From contig JAHDCN010000036.1 of assembly GCA_020629815.1 (NCBI GenBank), forward strand, positions 1,480 through 15,468: 13,989 nucleotides of DNA, written 5' to 3'. The stretch is from Verrucomicrobiota bacterium. Lineage in GTDB: Bacteria > Verrucomicrobiota > Verrucomicrobiia > Verrucomicrobiales > DEV007. This document shows, piece after piece, positions 13,929 through 13,989 of this stretch. The position numbers were made by a program, and so were the translations under genes. Below the pieces are notes generated by a model. That model worked only from the letters and a program-made list of their open reading frames with translations, did no database searches and had not been told where the DNA came from. Within the stretch, counting starts at the first letter, position 1. Each line of letters opens with the position of its first letter.

Positions 13929-13989
13929 TGTTAGGGAAAAAAGAACTGTGGTATGTTTGCGCGGCCTATGGCGGATATCCAGAAACAAA

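Noticed and set aside
1..13989. CRISPR array, insertion sequence, tRNA or rRNA
   Set aside because: No regularly spaced repeats, transposase frame, terminal inverted repeats or structural RNA gene seen on reading the window.

Overview
The window reads as a piece of a Gram-negative, heterotrophic chromosome, most likely a verrucomicrobial one (Opitutae-like; an inference from gene content, not tested). The signs are two secreted formylglycine sulfatases beside a DUF1080 (3-keto-disaccharide hydrolase) protein, several lineage-typical secreted proteins of unknown function, a DXS with 'DVSHQGYVHK' and 'GDA' motif variants, and frequent absence of Shine-Dalgarno sequences. Coding density is very high. 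There is no RNA gene, insertion sequence, CRISPR array or gene-free stretch over 300 bases; the longest gap is 10319-10528.

Layout. (1) 1-801, minus strand: xseB (exonuclease VII small subunit) overlapping dxs (isoprenoid synthesis, cut by the window edge). (2) 955-2397, plus: sulfatase 1. (3) 2403-3329, minus: a methionine-rich secreted DUF6263-like protein. (4) 3443-7212, plus: a photolyase/cryptochrome-family protein that seems to lack the iron-sulfur cysteines, then a secreted DUF1080 protein, then sulfatase 2. (5) 7217-10318, minus: a tight four-gene unit of ECF sigma factor, secreted protein of unknown function, L,D-transpeptidase and LprI-like protein. (6) 10529-12601, plus: ftsH, divergent from the sigma factor. 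(7) 12609-13928, minus: Xaa-Pro aminopeptidase.

How the genes work together. The sulfatases and DUF1080 protein fit extracytoplasmic breakdown of sulfated glycans. The sigma-factor unit is the most notable part. Its junctions are coupled (TAATG and ATGA overlaps), and its products act in or are exported to the cell envelope: peptidoglycan cross-linking, a lysozyme-inhibitor-type fold and an orphan exported protein. No anti-sigma gene is present. A three-block promoter-like element (GTGTTGTT, CGAAA, AATACGATTGAAAT with nearly identical spacing) occurs twice, once before the sigma gene and once at the end of the sigma gene before the next gene. This suggests an autoregulated sigma factor that also fires an internal promoter for an envelope-modification operon. 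The sigma/ftsH intergenic region also holds a 23-nt near-perfect palindrome just upstream of ftsH and an 8-bp inverted repeat overlapping the sigma-side element.
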